NCBI GenBank assembly: GCA_934045075.1
Contig: OW203734.1
Location: 18,826,182 to 18,890,181, forward strand
Length of the DNA stretch: 64,000 nt
From: Yponomeuta sedellus
Taxonomy: Eukaryota > Arthropoda > Insecta > Lepidoptera > Yponomeutidae
Reading direction: 5' to 3'
Shown here: piece by piece, positions 20,257 to 64,000 of the stretch
How positions within the stretch are numbered: position 1 is the first letter of the stretch
Layout of the letters: the number at the start of each line of letters is the position of its first letter
Notes under the pieces: model-generated
Told to the model about the DNA's origin: nothing
What the model saw: the letters and a program-made list of their open reading frames with translations, nothing else
The model's database searches: none
Position numbers and translations under genes: made by a program

Positions 20257-20870
20257 GCTAACTAGCGCCACCAATGGAAAAAAGTTATAAGTTGTGTTAT
20301 AATACGTTTTAATTTAAAAGTGAACATGAGAAATCTTAACAACTGTAATAACTATTTTTACAACATACAGTCTAGAAACTAGAATCAACAACCAAGGACT
20401 TTAATCACTTTCCGCCAAAAACAGCCGGTTTGACGGAAATCGATTAAATTTCTATTCTATTGACCATATGTTCTAGACTGTAAGTTTTAAAAATAGTTAT
20501 CACAGTTGTTAAGATTTCTTATGTTCACTTTTAGATAAAAACGTTTTTTTTATGTTATGATTTAAGTATATTCTTTTTTTTAACCTATGCTAAGAACAAT
20601 TTTAAAAACCTATTTAGAGGCTAAAAAATCCTGCAAGTGATGCAAATTACTTCAATCAGATGTCGCTGCCTGTACGTAATACAGGGAGTACCTACTGTAA
20701 AGAGGTTCGAAATTTCACTGATGCCGGTGAGTCGCCCATTAGCTCAGTTGGAAAGAGCGCTGGCACGGATAGCCAGAGGTCGCGGGTTCGAATCCCGGCA
20801 TGGGTGGAATTTTTAACCTCTAAATAGGTTTTTAAAAAGTTATAATTTTTCCATTGGTGGCGCTAGTTAA
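20257..20870. mobile_element. MITE-4 copy with nested family A element
   Basis: Ends 'ctaactagcgccaccaatgg' and 'ccattggtggcgctagtt'. An inner foldback has arms at about 20300-20395 and 20465-20550 ('taacaactgtaataactatt'-type). A family A element sits inside the right half. Confidence 0.8.
20605..20834 (+). mobile_element. Family A element with inverted terminal sequence
   Basis: It begins 'tttaaaaacctatttagagg' and ends with its inverse, enclosing the leader and tRNA-like core. It is nested in the MITE at 20257-20870. Confidence 0.85.
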
Positions 20871-21750
20871 CGCTCCGAAACGCTTTAAAGAGGTGTTAGC
20901 TAGCATTGATAGCACTTCCGTATCGTAATTGCAGTGCAGTGCCCTTACAGGGCTCATGTTGCGCACTATTATACCTATATGTTAAGACCTATTCTGTACC
21001 ACATGAAGCAATAAAAGAAACTTGAACTTGTTATAATCCCGGGATTCCGGGATCGACAAATTTAGATTTTATTATAGAATCAAATCGGGTGTAGCTATAT
21101 TTACTTACTTAAAGGTGCTTATATGGAGTGCAGTTTTGTATTAAAAAGTTGGGAGTTTTGGAATCGATAAATTTAGTGTTTTTATAACAGATATAACAAC
21201 TGGCTCTTATTTCTACTTCATTTTTAAAACATTGATAGCAAACACGAAATAGAAAGAAAAAATAATTAAAATTAACGTAAACCAGCGTCAACAACTAACT
21301 CATGCGCTCAACTTACGCACATTATCACATTTGACGAATAAGTTGAAAGTTTAGGATACAAAATATCTAATTAATATCACTGCCACCTACAACGGTGGCG
21401 GGTGTTTGACAACTTAACTAATATCAGCTGGATGTCAGCTGTGGATAGTTATTGTAAGCTATCTCTTGTTTTTTTTATATTTGTGGTATAGCCATTGGCA
21501 CTTTAAAGAGAAATAGACGGCTCATGCACAACGTTGTTAGATGTCCACACACAGCACGGCTTGCACAGCCCGAAACAAACTTAAAAAACGAGCGCGCGTA
21601 ACTCTATCTCTTTCTTGCACGCAAAATGCGTGAAAATGGGAAGCGCAGCATCACCCGATGATCGTAAAGTTTGTGCCGGCCTGTACAATAGAAAAGGCTA
21701 TGATATTTCATTATGAGTGCGAGTGAGGCGGCAATTTTCATACATTAGAT

Positions 21751-22940
21751 ATTTTTTTTTTTTAATTTATTTGGGTTATTGACAGATAAGTTACACGCTT
21801 TCATTTCCTTATTATTAACTTATTACATTGCAAGAAATGTGTACTATCTACAAATAATAACCACAACATGCATACTTTTTAAAAACACAAACTTAACCTA
21901 GTGTTAGTCTTATGCAGTACCGTTAGTGTTGGTACTCTAGATAAGTAACAAACAGAAAAGGAGAAAAACCTTCTTAAGAAAAAATTAATATCCTTATAAA
22001 GTTATTTTTTACGATTGTAGAAAAGAACCGAGACTTAGTTTGAATTGTTATTTTACTGGATCTAAACAGATTTCCTTAATCGTTTGCGTTGTAGTCGAGA
22101 ATATGTCCAATTCGTCCCTGCGTCGGTTATAGGCTGTCATAATGCGATTAAGAGGCGCGTGGGTGCCCAAGTTTGTGCGATGTTTAGGAAGCGCAAAGGG
22201 AAAGCGGTTACCAATTCTGCTGTTGATACGCGGAACCCTGAAGTTGACCTTTTCTAAGATCTCAGGGCATTCGATGCTACCACTCATCAGCTTGTGCAGA
22301 AAAAGCATGTCTGCACGCTCACGCCTAGTACTCAGCGGTTCCATGCGGTAATGGCATAATCGCTCCGAGTACGATTTCAGTTTACGAGCCAACCCATCAG
22401 CAAATGAAAGGTGGTAGAGGAATCGCTTCTGTACCCTTTCAATTCTTTCTATATGAACGTTGTAAACAGGGTTCCACGCCGTGCTGCAATATTCCAAGAT
22501 GCTGCGTACATAGGAACTGTATAGCAGTTTGATCACGCTTGAATTACGGAATAATTTAGCTTTACGTACTACGAAACCCAACGATCTACATGCTCTTTTT
22601 GTGATCTTGTCAATGTGTACGACAAATTTTGCGCATTTGTCCATTTCCACACCGAGATCTCGAATAGATTCGACGTTTTCGAGGCTTCTGTTATTTATGG
22701 TGTAGCTTTTGGTGATGGGCTTACGTTTACGGGTGAAAACCATTTGGTTACACTTGGATATATTTAGGGACATATAGTTCTTGTTACACCACTCGAAAAT
22801 CCTGTCGATATCAGACTGCAATAAAAGGGTATCCTCAATGCTTCCTATTTCTTTGTACAACTTCAGATCGTCCGCGTAGAAAAGCGCCTTTGAGTGTTGT
22901 ACACGTTCTAGGGCATCGTTAATAAAAATAACGATTTGAA
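21751..22940 (-). mobile_element. 5'-truncated non-LTR retrotransposon with reverse transcriptase end
   Basis: An open frame of about 300 codons (22048-22940) contains FINDALERVQHSKALFYADD, the catalytic FYADD box, then LEYCSTAWNP, the thumb-domain signature of Jockey/CR1-like LINEs, and a C-terminus ending KEICLDPVK. It starts abruptly inside the RT at 'IVIFINDA', as expected of 5' truncation. A 3' UTR follows, with aataaatt and an A-run near 21751-21767. The frame is intact, suggesting a fairly recent insertion. Confidence 0.9.
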
Positions 22941-23975
22941 AACAATATGTTATTTTATAAGGGTTACGGTTGCGTATTTCCATAACTCTAAAACTACTAC
23001 TCCGAAAAAGCACTAATAAATGCAAGAAATACATAATTCGCCACTTTTTGGGAATATTTCCCGAAAAAAACTGGTATCACTGCTTTAGACATCCCGATTT
23101 GTAAGTAAATAAGAAAAGTAAACAAAACCTAATAAGGAGAAAATATCAAGAATCAGTAACTTCAAACATTACTTACGCATGGTAGGTACTCCCTTGAGAC
23201 TTATTGCATTTTTTGAGAAGTTTTTACACCACCGTACCACACAAGACGGCATTTCTTAAAATTTTCATTTGTGTACAATAAGACTTACTGGCACTGCTGC
23301 CCAGAGCGTAATGGAGCCAGAGTGTCCGACTTGGTTTATCTGTGTGAGTTAGCTCGTGTATGTACACGAAAGTGTAGGACTAGCGGTGCTTCACACCCTT
23401 TCAATGCAAGAAGGCATCCGTCTTTCTTTTACATCCATGAGTTGAACTTAGTCAGAAGTAGCGAATAGGACAGATTAAAAAGAAAAAAGCGAGTAGTGTT
23501 TGATTCAAGAATTTTTGAAAATTCGAAAAAAAATTTAATACTTTAATTAATAGTACCTACCTAATTTATTAAATCCGTAAGAGTTACCCTACCTGTACCT
23601 TATTTTTTTCAAAAATACCATAATTTTTAACGTCTGGTGCCATAATTCAAAAGTTGGCATCTAACATCCCTGAGCCAGATTTACATGACATGTGCCATAC
23701 AGACACAGCAACAGCATACAGCGATTTTGATGTCTTTTTCTTGATTTTTGTTCCCATTATATATTTTTCCTTTCCTTTTTAGGCCCTATCCTAAAGTGAG
23801 ACAGATAGACGATATCATCGCGCGGGGTAAAGTCCGTGCGCCATCATAGTATCACTTTGATACTTACCGCCTTGGCACGCGGCGGCTTTTCCAGACTTAT
23901 TATACTCTATGGGCATTTCACAAAAGAAGAGGAAGCCGACGCAAACACGCCAGTAAATTTGGCTCACCGCTGGTC

Positions 23976-24021
23976 ATTCTATAAAGCGTCGTATTGCTTT
24001 CAATACGACGCTTTATAGAAT
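23976..24021. repeat. Perfect 21-base-arm hairpin
   Basis: 'attctataaagcgtcgtatt' plus g, loop cttt, then the exact inverse at 24001-24021. Confidence 0.9.
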
Positions 24022-24439
24022 TTGTCTGTTCAAACAGTGCCGGTTTTAGCACTATCAGCGCCCTGGACGAGATTCATACGGCGCCCCTTCCTCCTTATTT
24101 TACTCGCACCTTCGAACTTTTTCTCTCTCTCTCTCTCTCAAATTTGATAGAATGCGCTTTCGATACAATCTTTTTTTACATAAACCTAGGTTTGATTTTT
24201 TTACAACTCTATGGGACTATAGACTTGAGTATTTACCCAACTCAAAAACTTTCGGGGATCAGGGCAGCTTTCGCGTTGTTCGAAGATACGAGTTTTCAAC
24301 TCCAACGTAAAATAGGTTCTCTTGTACGGTTCCGAGTCCGTGTTCGTGCGTTCAGACATCTCACCAGGTATTTATTAACAAATGTCTCAGGCAGATACTG
24401 GGTATATTCTGGCCACAAAGAACACGGAACCAGAACCTC

Positions 24440-24745
24440 TGGAAGTGTTCCAATCAGATACCAGTCCACCTAGAAATCCTGGATAGGAAATGGCGCACTA
24501 CGGCGCGACAAGAGATTCCTGACCAGACAAACACTTACGTATACCCCATTGGGCAGCCGAAAGAGGGGGCGGCCAAGGACCACCTGGAAAAGATCAATAA
24601 ACCAAGAGGCCAAGTCGATCGGCACTAGCTGGCCTGAATTTGAAGCTGCCGCGAACCACCGTCAGAAATGGAAATCTGTGGTTGAGGCCCGATGCTCCGC
24701 TAGGAGTTAAAGGACCAATGAAGAGAGAGAGAGAGACTTGAGTAT
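24440..24745 (+). mobile_element. LINE ORF2 C-terminal fragment with (GA)n
   Basis: Frame: KSWIGNGALRRDKRFLTRQT, LTYTPLGSRKRGRPRTTWKR, then SWPEFEAAANHRQKWKSVVE and ARCSARS with a stop. The 'KRGRPR.TWKR......W.E....A..R..WK..V.A.C' pattern is an RTE/CR1-type ORF2 end. A (GA)n run follows. The (TC)n at about 24120-24140 may mark the other side. Confidence 0.75.
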
Positions 24746-24847
24746 ATAGCTCAAATGTCAGCTTGATACCTCCACGCATCCTCGAAATACAGACAGTTTA
24801 ATACGCTCAGCTTTTTTCCGGGATCTGTTTAATATTACACAAAAAAG

Positions 24848-25475
24848 GCCATGATTCCGAGTAACTTATTTAGCTAAAGCAGCAAGTATAAATTCACCAG
24901 AAGTAGAAGTAGTACCTAATTGTTTCGAAATTTTACCAAAATATAAAAGTAAATCTTATGAATCATGGAAAGAACATTATAATAAAAGATCAGTAGAAAA
25001 AGGCATTTGGTATAGGACATTGCAGTGTGAACCTACTCGCATTCCGTGGTTTTTAAATATAAATTTAAGCAGGAATCTTATTATACTGGCTCATAGAATC
25101 CGCTCTGGTCACATCCCATTAAATAATTTTGGTTTTCTTATGAAAAAAGTCCAATCACCAAACTGTGAGAAAAGTGGTACTGTGGAAGATATTCAACATT
25201 TGTTAATGGAATGCATAGGAAACCAACATAAAAGAGACGCACTGATAGATGCACTCAATATAAACATTTTAGAAGTAGGCAAGTTCCAGACGTTACTCTC
25301 CGATCCCATTTCGAAAGAAGCGATGTTAATTTATAAATTTGTCAGAGATAGTTTAGATAATCGTTAAGACTCTGTTAACTTAAGTTAATAACTTTAGAAT
25401 AAGGTACAATGGTGCTGACATGTCCTCGTAAGGTACAAAAGCCCCTAATGAAATAAAGATTTTAAAAAAAAATCA
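24848..25475 (+). mobile_element. LINE ORF2 C-terminus with poly(A)
   Basis: Open from about 24852 to 25367: ASINSPEVEVVPNCFEILPK, ESWKEHYNKRSVEKGIWYRT, then HRIRSGHIPLNNFGFLMKKV and CEKSGTVEDIQHLLMECIGN. The 'RIRSGHI.LN......V.SP.CE.....ED..H.LMEC' zinc-knuckle-like block is typical of the region after RNase H in Jockey/I-type LINEs. It ends with aataaagatt and an A-run. Confidence 0.85.
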
Positions 25476-25635
25476 CCACTGGAATAGTTTGTACAGTCAT
25501 TTTATCTCACGAAGGCGGGCAGGCAAGTCTTTGTTTCTACAGTGTTAAGGTTCAAATTCGTCAAAATCACCCGCCTTCCTGAGATAAAAATACTATACCA
25601 ATATAGCGGTGTTTAAACAAACAAATAATTTTTTT

Positions 25636-25675
25636 TTAAACCTATTCAGAGGCAAAAAATTCCACCCATTCCGGG
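25636..25675 (-). mobile_element. Family A end fragment
   Basis: 'aacctattcagaggcaaaaa', then 'ttccacccattccgggac', the reverse of the family 3' end. The rest is missing. Confidence 0.65.
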
Positions 25676-25994
25676 ACAATTTAGGGAATTTAAGTAGGTA
25701 TAAATATATAAACGGCGTTCACAAAGGGGCGCCTGCGGCGCGTGCCCGGCGCCCTGGGCGGTCGCCCTACCCTAAGGCCGCTACTGTGTGTGAATGCTGT
25801 GCTTGTAACTTATTATAAATGCGCTTAGGGGTGTTGACTAGCGCCATAAGAATTGAATGTTGATCGCTGCGATAAAATGATTTTTGTCCTTGGAAGGACA
25901 GCAAGGTGCCTCTAAATGAAACTTCGAATGACCCAAAGACGAAGGTTTTGTAAAATATAAAAGCAAATTCTAGTTAATGTCCATCAACGTTGTG

Positions 25995-26265
25995 TTAAAA
26001 TTAATATGTCTGCGCCCATCACAGATACTTTAAAAATAGTATATCGAGTATTTTACGACGACCAAGAACCACGAAGGCATTGTATACGCTTCTATAATCA
26101 AATTCCTGAAGATATATTAAGCTTGCCTGAAACGCGGTTCAAAAAACGCTTTGTGCCAAAAGGGCTACTAACAGAAAGAATATTTAGATGACAATCATGT
26201 CTGGAATTAAAGCCAGTACAATGCGTGAGTTCTATGTTTTTAAATAATTATGCAAACTCTGTTAA
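25995..26265 (+). mobile_element. Probable LINE C-terminal remnant
   Basis: A frame from about 26006 to 26191 contains RRHCIRFYNQIPEDILSLPE, then TRFKKRFVPKGLL. 'FYN.IP.DI..LP...FKK' is a recurrent LINE ORF2 C-terminal motif. Assignment is from motif memory only. Confidence 0.5.
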
Positions 26266-26835
26266 TTAAGGACTTTGAAAAGACTAAGTTTGGAGTTTTT
26301 TGTCATTTTTTTCTCCAGAATGATCCAGATTTTGAAATGGACATCTAGTTTTAATTGTAACGTTCATTAAGCCTTAGTTTCTGCGCTAATTTGAATAAAA
26401 CCTGTTCATTTAATTTTATTCCACCGTGCGGACGACTAAATTGTATTGTTGAAATATTTTTTTTTTTTTTTTTACTATAACCAAGATTGCCTTCGTGTGT
26501 ACCGACACTATCTAAGCGAACGTACTTTATCTTGAAAGTGTAATCATATCATAATTTTACAAAAGCTCAGAATATCTCCACCACATCGTCCCCAACTATG
26601 ACAGGCCACATCCGTGGACAGGCCATGCGAAGGACAGCCATATCCAAGGGCTCGGAGCTCATCGCGAATTTATGCCAAGATTTCCAAGTATCCTCCGGTA
26701 GAAACCACCGGATATGCTCCGGGCAAGCGGCTCAGCCTGAAATCCCGACTCAATAGCTAAAAAAGTCGCTAAACTTGAGTCAGCAACATGACCAGTTGTC
26801 CAGTTTCGCTCACATCACACAATTACAGCACAGGG

Positions 26836-27345
26836 GGGAGAGTCTCTAAATTGCATAGTTGTTCAATAGTCATATTAGTCCAGTAATAAACGTTTTATTC
26901 ACACTATCGCTAGTCTAGTAACCAATCGCATTGCAATCGCGTGCTACTTAACTCGGCGTCTTGCACGATTCGATCTTCTTCGCGAGAGATATCTATTTAA
27001 TTTGAGCGGGTTATCAGACTACCAAAGCTTTGTAGACTACCAAATTGAGGCAAATGACAACCATTGTCGTGCTTATACTATTAGAATTTAGGGAGTGGGG
27101 GGCGAGTCTCTAAACTGCATAGTTGTTTAATAGTCATATTATTCGGTAATGGTTCTTTCATTCGCACAGTCGGTAGTCTAGTAAACAGTCGTATTCCAAT
27201 GGTATAACCCGTGCTGCTTAACTCGGCGCCTCTCGCAATTCGATCTTTTTCGCGAGAGATTTCTATTTAATTTGCGCGAGTTGTGCCCCTGGAATGACAT
27301 TGTACTGCTATTGCATTGTAGATTATTGTTCAATATTCTTCAAGC
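26836..27345 (+). repeat. Two tandem copies of a 250-base repeat
   Basis: Units start 'gggagagtctctaaattgca' and 'gggcgagtctctaaactgca' and share 'cttaactcggcg', 'cgcgagagat' and 'tctatttaattt'. An inverted relative is at about 9760-9945 in COG1 intron 9. Confidence 0.75.
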
Positions 27346-27493
27346 GGACGCTCTAATGTCGCGTCGATTTCGTAGGAAATGTTATATTAGTATTTTATGC
27401 AGTCTATTATGTCTGCGATGGTCATGTTGTGTGGTCATGGATCCGTCGGTTCTGTTTTCAGACCTAGGTGGTCTGACTCTGTTAAACTGTTAA

Positions 27494-27696
27494 ACGGAGT
27501 TTACACGTTCAATCTGGCGTCAGTTCAGTCCGTGACCTTGTTCAAGCTCGGATTGATGCCAGACTGATAAAGCATGAAAATATTCGAATATCCGTTAGTC
27601 TGGGCCATCAGTCCACTGAATAGACAATCAGTCTGCAGTCAGTCTAACCAGACTGATGAAATTGACTGACGCCAGACTGAACGTCTAAACTCCGTC
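27494..27696. mobile_element. MITE-3 foldback copy
   Basis: 203 bases whose ends (acggagtttacacgttc and its inverse) extend into a longer foldback through 'tctggcgtcagt'. Almost identical to 59233-59436. Confidence 0.85.
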
Positions 27697-29709
27697 TTAT
27701 AATAGGTTTGGGAAGTTTAGACAATAGCAGTACATTCTGAGAGCAGTACATAAACAGTGAAATGAAACAAGTAGAAAGGAAATAATAAATATAATTAAAG
27801 TAATACAACACAATTAAGTTTTGCAGGACGATAACAATCACTCTCACATAAAACCTGATGCTCTGAAACTAATTGACAAATTCACATTACTGATTTACCT
27901 GTCTTATATAACATTATTATCACAATATTTCCAGATCATGATGGAGTCATCGGTGTTTATTAAACTATCAATTATCGAACACCGGGTTTAGAATTAAAGA
28001 TATCGAACGGAACAAAATTGTAGTCTACTACTTTTCATGGAATTTATGACCGCAATCGATATTAAATCTTTCCATAGATCTATCCCAAAGGCTACATCCC
28101 ACAAAGCACAACACAAGGCACTTGTGTTTTTCTTTCTAAACAGGGTGTGACATAATTCCCATCTTGCTTTATTAAAAAGGTGTTCTTTAAATTGTTACAA
28201 ACTACTATTACTATGGAAACGAATTGTTCTCCCTCATTCGCATTTTCAATAATTATTGTCAATTGAAGTATGTTCGTTCAGTACCTACCTAATTTTTGTA
28301 TGTTTGATTTTGTCAGAAAGACGTCGTGTAAGAAGTTCGTTATTTATTATGAAAATAACCATTCACTTGCTAAGGGCGAAGGAAAACATCGGCATCGTGA
28401 GGAAACCGCTGTGTCCAAGGTGTTCAAATACCTCGGCGTTTGAAATTGTAAATCCGGGGTGTGCACGTGGTAAATACGCCCATTCTCTCTCTCTCTCCCT
28501 GACAGAAAGACTAGGTATGCTTGCAGTGGGACGTTTATGGACTTCATAAAATAAAATGTTTGTGCCGTCACAGACCACATTTTATCAATAGGTAAACTCA
28601 TCCTTTTCCATTCCTGTGCTATGCTAAATTTAAATGTTGGAATGTGCAGTGAGAATTAATACCGTTCATTTCGTACCCCTAAGATACCCGGCGTGAATGC
28701 AACAATTAAATTTATTAATGTTGATGAATCGAAAGACATCTGTCAGGATCTTCAGGATAGCGTGAGTTTGTATTATGTTTGTCTTATGTCATGCGTTTTT
28801 TAACAACAAAAAATTCAACTGTTCCATACAATTATTATAATGTCGCAAGTGTTTATAACGAATTATTCCCATAGTAAAAGACGTCGGTATGTGGACTCCC
28901 TTTCAATAACATAAGAGATTACGATACACCCTGCATTTGTGGTCAATGCAATAAGCTGCCAAGATTTATCTAAGGTACACAGTATTCCTTATCACCTAAA
29001 CGCATATTAAATAATATTTAAGTTTTAATCAATAATCTGTCAAGTTTAAAATAGTGTATGTTCAGACAAACCTGTGTGTTCTGTTGAAAAGAACGTAAAT
29101 TCTTTGTTTGGGTAGGTAAGGATTTATTACCTAACAGAATACAAAATTGTAGACTCTTACTCCGGATTTACTTACGGGTGTTGTTATATTGGAAAAGTCC
29201 GACCAGGTTTCACTCCGATTCGCAGAGCTTATCCGGACTAAAAGTCTACAATATGTTGTGCTAACGAAAGTTTTAGTTCAAGAATAGAACATGTCGAGAA
29301 ATTTGCCTAAATATAAATCTATGAAGTGGAATAGACTAATCCACAATTGTAGCTAACTCGAAAACAATCGATAAAGACGTATTTGTAGACCAGCCGTAAT
29401 TATCTAAGTAATTAGTCTTTTTTGCAGATGAGGTGCCGTACATTACAAATAAATGCAGCGAAAAATTCAAAGACCATTGTAAAATAAATCAGTCCGATTC
29501 AAATAAAAATATATACTTAAAAGCAACTAAACTTAAATCTTCAATAAAATATACAAAATGAAAAGTGTCGAAATAGTTATTTCATTATACTTAATTAATA
29601 ATAATAAATGTGTTTCTTACTTTTATTATAAAAATATACAATAACACTAAAAATATCCGCGTTCAACATTGATCTATGCTTTTTTGTAAACATACTTTTT
29701 ATTACAGTA

Positions 29710-29955
29710 AATAAAAATACGCTTGCATTTGACCAGTCACCACTAGAGAATGAAGAAATCTCTTATTTGAAATTTTTGTCTTCAAGGGCCAATTTGTCTA
29801 TGGCTAATTTGAAATTTACTCCAGCAACTATTTTAAATAGATACAACCAATATGTGCGTTGGGTACGCGAGTATTTTAAACTCAATACAATTCAACAGGC
29901 GCCTGGTCAAATGCAAGCGTTCACAGACTCACCAATGGCTGAGAACGAAGTTTAG
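29710..29955 (+). CDS. Short unrecognised ORF
   Basis: An open stretch ends ...ENEEISYLKFLSSRANLSMA, then NLKFTPATILNRYNQYVRWV and REYFKLNTIQQAP, with a stop at 29953-29955. It looks coding in composition but has no start context, and its family is unknown to me. It is probably a relic of a mobile element. Confidence 0.25.
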   Translation, partial: NKNTLAFDQSPLENEEISYLKFLSSRANLSMANLKFTPATILNRYNQYVRWVREYFKLNTIQQAPGQMQAFTDSPMAENEV

Positions 29956-30169
29956 TCCACCGGTTCCGGTTGCATAGCAACGCCGCCATGTTTTCCGCCA
30001 TTTTGAGTGTGCACGCTTAGTTGCAAGATCTCACTCCATATAATCACGAATGCCCTTCACGTTCCAGTTTTTGCACAACCTTTCCTTATAAGCTCTTGCA
30101 AGCAAGTTAACTTTCACTATAGGTAAATACACCATGTTGGACCGACATTTCCTCAACACAAGTCCCGTT

Positions 30170-30175
30170 TTTATT
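30170..30175 (-). terminator. Candidate gro polyadenylation signal
   Basis: AATAAA on the minus strand, 46 bases after the stop. It is the first match downstream; a 3' UTR this short would be unusual, and other matches occur further left, for example near 29697. Confidence 0.3.
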
Positions 30176-30221
30176 GCCAACCGAGATTACTCCTTACCGA
30201 GCACGCGTCAGAGTTCAAATT

Positions 30222-63215
<32,994 letters not shown>

Positions 63216-64000
63216 CCTGACACACAATCCCCGTGTTTAGACGCGAACGGTCAAATGTACTCTACTATATTACATTCGAATAAAACGAACAACAATGTAA
63301 ACATGTCCAAACACAGTCCACCTATGCTATAACACAGGAAATCTTAGAAAACTCGAAGGCGCTAAAGCAGACAATGATATGCACAAAGTTTCCCGTAAAA
63401 CTTTAGAATTAATGGTCATTATCATAACACTTGTTGCATTTAAGTACGATTACCGTTATTGGTATATTAGACAGTGTAAAACCGTAATTATTTCAATCGC
63501 ATTGATAATAGCAAACGTTTCACAAAATTTTGCCATCAATCCACGCCGTAATTTGTTCACCTGTCATTTTTTGGTTTTATTTATGATGGTTGCCTCTAGG
63601 ACTTGGATAATCATGTTATGCCAAATGTCGTTAAACTTTTTCCAGCGTTGTTCTTCTACCCATCATAATTAATTTATTTAGATAACAATTACAATTAATA
63701 CTATTCATTTGTCCACCAAGCACGACATCGTCCTAAATTACTTACAGAGATAAAGACTTTAGTAAATTAGTAACTTAACAAAATCTACTGAATTAGTAGA
63801 TTTTGTTAGAAACAGACAACACTGAAAAATTATCGCATGGCAAGACTAAATTATTTAAAAAAATGGCAGATTGCGGTTTGTGTTCCATGAGTGCAGCTGT
63901 TGCTGTTAGCTTTCGCTGTTTCGGAGTGTTTTGAAATAAATATTATTGGTTGCTTTGTATTTTAGAACTACGTGAAACAGTGTTTTTTCAATGATTATAC
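63216..64000 (-). other. Upstream region of gro
   Basis: AT-rich sequence without a recognisable gene. It should hold the 5' UTR or promoter, but I see no convincing TATA box or initiator. A perfect hairpin (taacaaaatctact and its complement) lies near 63777-63809. Confidence 0.4.

Larger units (their letters stand above)
19584..30221. other. Intergenic region between COG1 and gro, repeat-filled
   Basis: No conserved gene was found in this 10.6 kb. It holds a MITE with a nested tRNA-like element, three or four LINE fragments, a tandem 250-base repeat, a foldback MITE and a short unrecognised ORF. The COG1 promoter should lie just right of 19583. Nothing recognisable was seen in about 23040-23940, 27700-28340 and 28760-29700. 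Confidence 0.7.

Noticed and set aside
23271..24473. Short plus-strand open frames in the intergenic region
   Set aside because: No recognisable domain, no splice context, and partial overlap with LINE fragments.

Overview
This is a eukaryotic nuclear window, almost certainly insect and probably lepidopteran. The coding exons are short, joined by GT-AG introns with phases that match exactly, and every exon of both genes lies on the minus strand. The lepidopteran guess rests on the repeats: RTE-type LINE 3' ends with (TATG)n tails, the 'ctatgtccagcagtgg' LINE tail, and many SINEs and MITEs.

Two conserved genes were reconstructed exon by exon. COG1 (conserved oligomeric Golgi complex subunit 1) has its ATG at 19583 and runs leftwards. 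Thirteen exons encode 822 continuous residues; a likely next exon is cut by the left window edge (1-67). groucho/TLE (gro) has its ATG at 63215 and its stop at 30222. Its 18 coding exons give about 708 residues and the full order Q domain, GP linker, CcN, SP and WD40 propeller. About 10.6 kb of repeat-rich intergenic DNA separates the 5' end of COG1 from the 3' end of gro. The two genes share no pathway: COG1 acts in intra-Golgi vesicle tethering, gro is a nuclear corepressor.

Most of the rest is repeats. The main families are: (A) a tRNA-like element ending in 'gcctctaaataggttttt'; (B) about 21 copies of a SINE whose head resembles the 3' two-thirds of 5S rRNA; (C) a second tRNA-like SINE; several MITE and foldback families with clear terminal inverted repeats; and 3' fragments of non-LTR retrotransposons, one with an RT YADD motif. 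Many are nested, and some retain target-site duplications.

Points most worth a second look: a run of truncated tandem copies of the penultimate groucho exon, two still open with splice donors; the 5S-derived SINE family; one family A copy with a dense A-to-G cluster resembling a retroposed A-to-I edited RNA; a 1.45-kb DNA transposon with TIRs and a target duplication that splits a SINE; and a MITE next to gro exon 13 carrying a perfect histone-type 3' stem-loop. No CRISPR array, rRNA gene, functional tRNA gene or bacterial-type system was seen.
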